64,000 nucleotides of DNA, from assembly GCA_027886185.1 (NCBI GenBank), contig WOAB01000878.1, forward strand, positions 3,050,001 to 3,114,000, read 5' to 3'. The translations under genes were made by a program, and so were the position numbers. This document shows positions 59,150-64,000 of this stretch, in pieces (position 1 is the stretch's first letter; every line of letters begins with the position of its first letter). Source of the DNA: Rheum nobile. Lineage: Eukaryota; Streptophyta; Magnoliopsida; Caryophyllales; Polygonaceae. Below the pieces are notes generated by a model. The model was not told where the DNA came from. It was given only the letters and a program-made list of their open reading frames with translations, and ran no database searches.

Positions 59150-59880
59150 GGTCAAGAGGGACACAAACAACCGCCTTTTCCACCTTCACTAGTGAGCTTA
59201 AACCGAACTGTCTTGTATTCATTGTAGATTCACGTCATGTTGTGGTCATTTTCAACAGTGCGTTAAGATGGATGCGATTGCCTTGTGGACATTATCCTCT
59301 TGACCGAGTCAAGAATCCTAGGACGAACCTCCTTGGGCCATGTCGTTCATGCTGATCTGCTCTTTTTTTCTTGCTGCATCACAGAAAAACTTGAAATCCT
59401 ACAAATACCAAAATTTGAAGATCCCATGTTTTTTTGTGCTGCAGCGAGGAAAAAAGAGCAGATCAGCATGCACGACATGGCCGAAGGAGGTTCGTCCTAG
59501 GAATCTTGACTCGGTCAAGAGGATAATGACCACAAGGCAATCGCATCCATCTTAACGCACTGTTGGAAATGACCACAACATGACGTGAGTCTACAATGAA
59601 TACAAGACAGTTCGGTTTAAGCTCACAAGTGAAGGTGGAAAAGGCGGTTGACTGTGTTCCTCCGGAACCGAAGTTCTGAAAATGCTAGACGACGAAACCC
59701 ACGATATTGAATTCTTGTATCTGAAATAAAATATTATTTAATTAGATTCCAACGAATACTACAACCTAATAGCGTAAATAATCAATAAAATACATATATT
59801 TATTTTTCTTACCGCGATCAAACACATCCCTTCCTCTTGGATGTGGAAGCTTGCCTCTTTGGGTGAGACAAGCTTGGTAG
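59150..59880 (-). ncRNA. Candidate spliced hairpin transcript
   Basis: The minus strand shows, in order, dyads, a TATA box (59899-59910), a short leader, a good splice donor (GATCGCG|GTAAGA, donor at 59812), a 92-nt AT-rich intron, an acceptor (TTTTATTTCAG, ending 59721) and an exon running straight into the inverted repeat. The only frame across the splice is 16 codons, so I infer a non-coding RNA. Folded, it would give a stem of about 220 bp. No expression evidence is available. Confidence 0.4.
59161..59657. repeat. Inverted repeat, arms of about 222 bp
   Basis: 59161-59382 and 59436-59657 are inverted copies, about 95% identical by eye (for example CCGCCTTTTCCACCTTCACT and its complement), around a 53-bp loop. 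It lies between the 3' ends of the two convergent genes. Confidence 0.92.
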
Positions 59881-59898
59881 AAAGGGGACCCCGTATGG

Positions 59899-60004
59899 CC
59901 TATTTATAGGCATCTTGGGCGGCACGCTGTACAGCCCATGGGCTGTACAGCGTACCGCCCAGAGTTGTGGTGATGAAATGATATGGGCGGCTCAACACGC
60001 CGCC
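59899..60004 (-). promoter_or_regulatory. Internal minus-strand promoter: TATA box plus three dyads
   Basis: The minus strand reads CCTATAAATAGGCC. Just upstream are dyads at 59918-59936, 59941-59959 (degenerate arms, adjoining at CATG) and 59986-60004 (perfect). The order of dyad then TATA is the same as at the transposase promoter. Confidence 0.6.
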
Positions 60005-60225
60005 CATGCTAATGTTTCATGTTAAACTAGTGTACGCTTTAATGTTTTCGTGAACGTGTTTTTGTTAATGATTAGTAATATTGTTGTCTCGTATAGCATT
60101 TTCCCGATTTTTTTCAATTCTCAAAAACAAATGATTAAAAACACAATATACGATCAATCTCAATCAAACTTTCACACAAAAGGAAATACAATATCATATA
60201 TAAAGTCGATTACAATCCAAAAAAC

Positions 60226-63200
60226 CTAGGTAAGTATGTCAGGTCGCCCATGATATGTTCGCTCCTCTACATAATTCTTGAAACTATCCTTGAAGCGCTC
60301 ATGACTATCCCATCCATCAACACTTGGATCCTTGTAAATGCGCCACTGTCTTGGAGGCGGTGGAATGGGACAATGGTCATTAACAAGCCAAATCTGTACA
60401 CGTAAACAATACAGTTACTAAAAAAATTATGAAAGAATAAGTAAATACGAGAGAGTAGGACTCCACGTACCGGTACGTAATGGTCTCTCCTGCCTACATG
60501 TGATATCTCATAAACCTTTGTCGGAGGCTCGGCACCCGGGGGGGGGGGCCCACAATGGAAGACATGTGTGTGGTCCGAACCATGATAAGACAACAACATC
60601 CACTTGGTGTTCCGTTGCAAACGCCAACCCAGTAATAGGCATTATACACCAGAAGTTTGCCGTGCACGGTGAAGGAATATAATTCAATTTCCTAACAAAT
60701 TCTTCCAACGTCAACGCTTCCTCCGCAAGCATCGCTACGTAGTTCGCTCCATGTGCCTGGACGTGCTTCGAAAGCCCTAACCGGACATCAATGTACTCGT
60801 CTTCTTGGCGACACAGCAAAACGGCAAGAGAACGGAACCCACAATGACCATCACCTTTGACATTTTGAACTCCAGAAATGTAGGCGAGCATGAAATGATC
60901 AATATTCTCGTGCCCCCAGTTGAAGCCGAGATACTTGACCGGCTTGTTTGAACCCGACTTGGACTTGGTTGAAGTAGATTTCGGCTTTGCAGGTTTAGTG
61001 GCACTCCCATTTGCTATTGAAACTCCACTGTGAGGTCGTCCGCTAGAAGGGCATTCTTTCGATCCCGGGGATCCAACGGACGATTTCACATTGGTCGTCT
61101 CTTTCTCTGCAGGCCCATCCTCCTCATCCACTCCCAGCTCCTCATCCTCCATCTTCATCTTATGCTTCTCCTTCTTCATGTTTGCATCCACATGCTCGTC
61201 CCAACACATTTTCCTCTTCGTACCGGTCTTTCTCGCATTCATCCTAGGCCTCCCCTTCTTGGTCTCACCACGTGGCGGGTCTTGAATATCGCACGATGTA
61301 GGGTCCTTTGACTCACGCCACTTTTCCGCCATCTTCTTCAAATCAAATCCCTCAATTGTCACACATAAGTACTCTTCAACGAAGTCATCCACCGTGACAT
61401 TGTCCGCTGTCAGTGAAACACCATCATCGACATCAAGATCCTTAGCATCCACCCCTTCCCATCGGATCTGCTTCCAGAAAATATCAACCTCTTCAGGCAC
61501 TAACGGATAACCCGTCTCCACGTAGACCTTAATTGTGTGTGGGCAAGGCAGCCCCAGTGTGGACCTCCACCAAAAATCAGCACATTTGTTCCCAAATTTC
61601 CCCTCATTTGCTAACACAGCTTGGGCATACAACATCCTCAGGCATTTTTCAGAGCACTTTTCAAGGATGCGCTTGAAGAACACCTTAACCCACTCAGGGC
61701 CTTTCACTATCTCCATGGGAAAGGCAATGCAGTTCTTGGTCATCTCATATAGGATCTTCCGATGCTGATCAACAAACATGTTGTCGATGTGCTGCACAAG
61801 TGTGTCGAACCCTCCGACGGATGTCTCAATCATGTCCTTAAGCATAGAGTGCTGACCCTCAACCCTGAAAATAATATATTCGTATACAATTAACTAAATA
61901 AATTTTATAACCCAATTTGATTGCAAATGTTTGTATGAAAGTTACCTGTTTGATGTTCTTGTGGCAAAATGGAGAACATCATCACACCATGTCGCAACCA
62001 GCTTCTTCTTATGCTCATTAAACCAAGTTTGCTCCACATATCGCACCAAGCCTTCACTCCATATCCCCTTAAAGTGAGCAAGCCGCTCTCTGTACTCCTC
62101 CTTTGTGTGAGACCTCATCACCCGACGAACACTTCCCGAGAATTTCTTCTCGTCAATCTTCATCGTCTTAGCATATGCCTTCACATTACGGTCTACATGG
62201 ACCTGACACAAGTGATGACGAACCTTCGGAAACACCAGTTTGGCAGCCTTGATCAGTCCTAGCTCTCGATCAGACATGATGCATACGGGATTTTTCTCCC
62301 CGTACAACCACTTCAATCGTCTCAGCGCCCATGTATAGTGGTTTGTCGTCTCCCTTTCCATGAACACAAGAGCAATGCAATATGTGTAGTTGGTGCAAGT
62401 AAACCCAACAATCTGGAACAAAGGCATACCGTACCTATAAATGCAACACACACAAAAATTAAAACCCGCAGAAAATACCATTATCTACACATAATACAAA
62501 AAAGACTAAGGTTTACCTGTTGGTTTTGTAGGTCGAATCCATAATGATGACATTAGGAAACATGCACAACAAATGTCGAGCGTCTGGATGAGAAATAAAC
62601 AAGCACGCCAAAACCTCCTTCCCATCTTCCCTCATCTTAGTAGCAGTGTCCAACAAATAGCCTTTCTCATTCAAAAATCCCAATGACCATTGTGTCACAT
62701 TCAGATTGCCCAGGGATTTCAACCTCTCCTTAGCCCTAACAGTGTACACCTGATTCCTCGAACTCGTTGCACTCGAATATTCATTCCTAAGATGTGTAGA
62801 AATAACCTTGGGTCTTGCACCCGCCGCAATATCAATCATCACTTTCCTATGCTGCTCCTTCGTAAGTCGGGTAGCAAATGCATGGCCGGTCAAGGTGGTA
62901 GAAAGCATATGGTTATGGGATCCACTAACAACCGATAAGGTCCACCCAGGATCTCTAATAACATTTCCTTCCCTAAAAGTACCATGCAGCAAAAAGGGAC
63001 AACCCTTCTTTTTTGACCTAGTTTTATTCACTCGTATCGGGCTGACCTTTATACCATCGACTAACACCTTCTTCTTGCCGGACCTAGGTAACCCGGATCT
63101 CTCACAGTGAAGTATAATCTTTTTAGGATTTGATGATTTAGTAGTGATCACCATAAAAAGACTAAAACCTACCCTTTGCACCCAATCTCTCAATCCTTCC

Positions 63201-63559
63201 TTACTAGGAAATATCTCAGTAGTAGTAAAATGGGATGAGAAGTCGATAGCTATAAATCCATCATCACTAGAATCACCCTATTTATATACAAAAATTACCA
63301 CATTAGAGACTAATTAATAATTAAATTTCTAAAAACTAATATCAACAAATTAAATATTATTTCAAAACAGTTTAACATTTCAAAGACTAAGTACATTTAA
63401 GATCTAATTATTTTATACAGTAAAAATTACAATATTACATACCTTGAAGTACTCGGGAGAAATTGGCGTCTGCAAATCACCCTCATCATCTACAGATGTG
63501 TTAGCGCTCGAAGAGGACTCCGACAATCCCCTCCAACCAGAACTGCTTGACGATGACAT
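60226..63559 (-). CDS. MULE transposase with C-terminal OTU protease domain, five exons
   Basis: Exons (minus) 63559-63443, 62517-63277, 61946-62434, 60471-61864 and 60226-60393 join at GT..AG introns with consistent phases, about 975 residues. Exon 2 opens with a FAR1/WRKY-GCM1-like zinc finger (HCERSG, KKKGCPF, SHNH). The DDE core has D286 (IIMDSTYKTN), D348 (CIMSDRELG), CxxH at 369-372 (CQVH) and a likely E458 (TSNRVEGQ). A SWIM-like motif is at 550-565 (CADFWWRSTLGLPCPH). After a charged linker, an OTU fold carries Cys797 (VKGDGHCGFRSLA) and a late His (RRDHYVPV). The 11-G run at 60538-60548 has one base too many; ten would keep one frame to the stop at 60226-60228. OTU proteases cleave ubiquitin chains; here that activity is inferred. 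Confidence 0.9.
60538..60548. other. 11-G homopolymer causing a +1 frameshift
   Basis: Before it the transposase reads CLPLWAPPPG; after it the OTU C-terminus continues one frame over (AEPPTKVYEISHVG). All five exons are otherwise open, so this may be recent slippage or a base-calling error. Confidence 0.8.
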
Positions 63560-63610
63560 TTATTATGAAAATGAGTTTCTAGATTTGGATACAATACAAT
63601 ACCACCATCC

Positions 63611-63660
63611 CTAATTTATATAGCCGGCTACACCTGTACTGGGCGGCCCTACGTGCAGCC
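63611..63660 (-). promoter_or_regulatory. Transposase promoter: TATA box beside a dyad
   Basis: CTATATAAATTAG (63611-63623, minus strand) lies about 52 bp before the start codon. A dyad (63642-63660) sits 18 bp upstream of it. Binding there could repress or recruit. Confidence 0.65.
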
Positions 63661-63954
63661 CACATCGACCGTTGGGAGTGAAACGTATACTCACTGGGCG
63701 GCACCACGTGCCGTCCATGAACCCTGGGCGGCAGGAAGTGCCGCCTATGAACCCTGTCCCCCCAAAAAACCCGGTTCACTGACCCAGTTTCTTGGGCGGC
63801 ATTTCGTGCCGCCCACAACCCTGGTTTCAATGAACCGGTTTTTAAAAACACATTTTTATTTATTTCAAAAAAAATCCCTAAACTGAACCCATCATGGGCG
63901 GCTCGTAGAGCCGCCCATGGAACTCGGGTTTTCTCGGCGGCATGTCGAGCCGCC
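63642..63954. promoter_or_regulatory. Right dyad array, six copies of GGCGGC-N7-GCCGCC
   Basis: Copies start at 63642, 63697, 63727, 63795, 63897 and 63936. Four are perfect; two have one changed base in the right arm. The spacer is always seven. Confidence 0.85.
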
Positions 63955-64000
63955 CATGGGGAAGTGCGCGGCTAAAAAAAGCGACTGCGCGGTTTTACGC
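63955..64000 (-). repeat. Right terminal inverted repeat, cut by the window end
   Basis: GAAGTGCGCGGCTAAAAAAA and GACTGCGCGGTTTTACGC are the complement of the left TIR. By comparison with 11384-16617 the tip should end GCC, one base beyond the window. Confidence 0.88.

Larger units (their letters stand above)
54780..64000. mobile_element. Autonomous-type MULE with transposase-OTU and PMD genes, right tip at window end
   Basis: The left tip GGCCGATAAACCGCGCAGTC and the complement of the last bases (GCGTAAAACCGCGCAGTC) are inverted repeats, followed on both sides by TTTTTTTAGCCGCGCACTTCC. The tips resemble those of the MULE at 11384 (GGCGAAAAAACCGC), so one further C is expected beyond 64000. 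Each end carries six GGCGGC-N7-GCCGCC dyads. A PMD gene reads rightward from the left end and a transposase gene leftward from the right end, converging on an inverted repeat. This is the gene layout of maize MuDR, with PMD in place of mudrB. Confidence 0.92.

Noticed and set aside
59285..59555. A plus-strand frame with KLEILQIPKFEDPMFFC, partly repeated near 59030-59136.
   Set aside because: It lies in the inverted repeat, and the copies diverge about as much in protein as in DNA. It could be a captured exon, but nothing supports expression as protein.

Overview
This is a repeat-dense stretch of a nuclear plant genome, probably a eudicot; the species cannot be told from the sequence. The background is AT-rich. 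Primer-binding sites match initiator-Met tRNA, there are Ty3/gypsy chromovirus-like, Ty1/copia, Cassandra (5S-bearing TRIM), hAT, Helitron and Mutator-like (MULE) elements, and introns follow GT..AG. I found no conserved host gene, no functional tRNA or rRNA gene and no CRISPR array. Every convincing coding sequence belongs to a mobile element.

Layout. 1-2705: AT-rich DNA with a tRNA-derived SINE and an LTR-like remnant. 2715-11246: a MULE-type element (9-bp target duplication) split by a non-autonomous LTR retrotransposon with 3.2-kb LTRs (3280-10891). 11384-16617: a non-autonomous MULE (10-bp duplication) with a 26-bp AT tandem array, itself split by a palindromic MULE (12608-14260). 18161-19533: a 512-bp tandem duplication that caught the end of a MULE MITE. 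20288-20315: a Helitron 3' end. 20507-42668: a minus-strand Copia holding a Gypsy (23213-31287) and a second large-LTR non-autonomous element (34365-40583). 42771-43340: a hAT MITE. 43532-47631: a decayed minus-strand Copia holding a Cassandra, a MULE MITE and a Cassandra solo LTR. 47637-54779: AT-rich DNA with a second Helitron end and a 1-kb duplication. 54780-64000: a nearly complete autonomous MULE whose right end falls at the window edge.

The most interesting system is the 9.2-kb MULE at 54780-64000. As in maize MuDR, two genes read inward from the two ends. The right-hand gene is a five-exon transposase with a FAR1/WRKY-GCM1-like zinc finger, a DDE core, a SWIM-like motif and a C-terminal OTU cysteine-protease domain; only one extra base in an 11-G run breaks its frame. 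The left-hand gene is a five-exon plant mobile domain (PMD) gene with a frameshift and two stops. Between their 3' ends is a roughly 220-nt-arm inverted repeat with what looks like its own promoter and intron on the minus strand. Both ends carry dyads of exact geometry, GGCGGC-N7-GCCGCC, six per end. Diverged dyads with the same 7-nt spacer occur in two other elements here (11384-16617 and 45920-46520), and the first also keeps the TATA box and exon-1 relic of the same transposase. This points to one MULE group defined by a fixed-spacing dyad code, with autonomous and deletion-derivative members in one window.

All boundaries were read by eye. Target duplications, LTR ends, primer sites and exon phases were checked base by base; identity estimates are rough.
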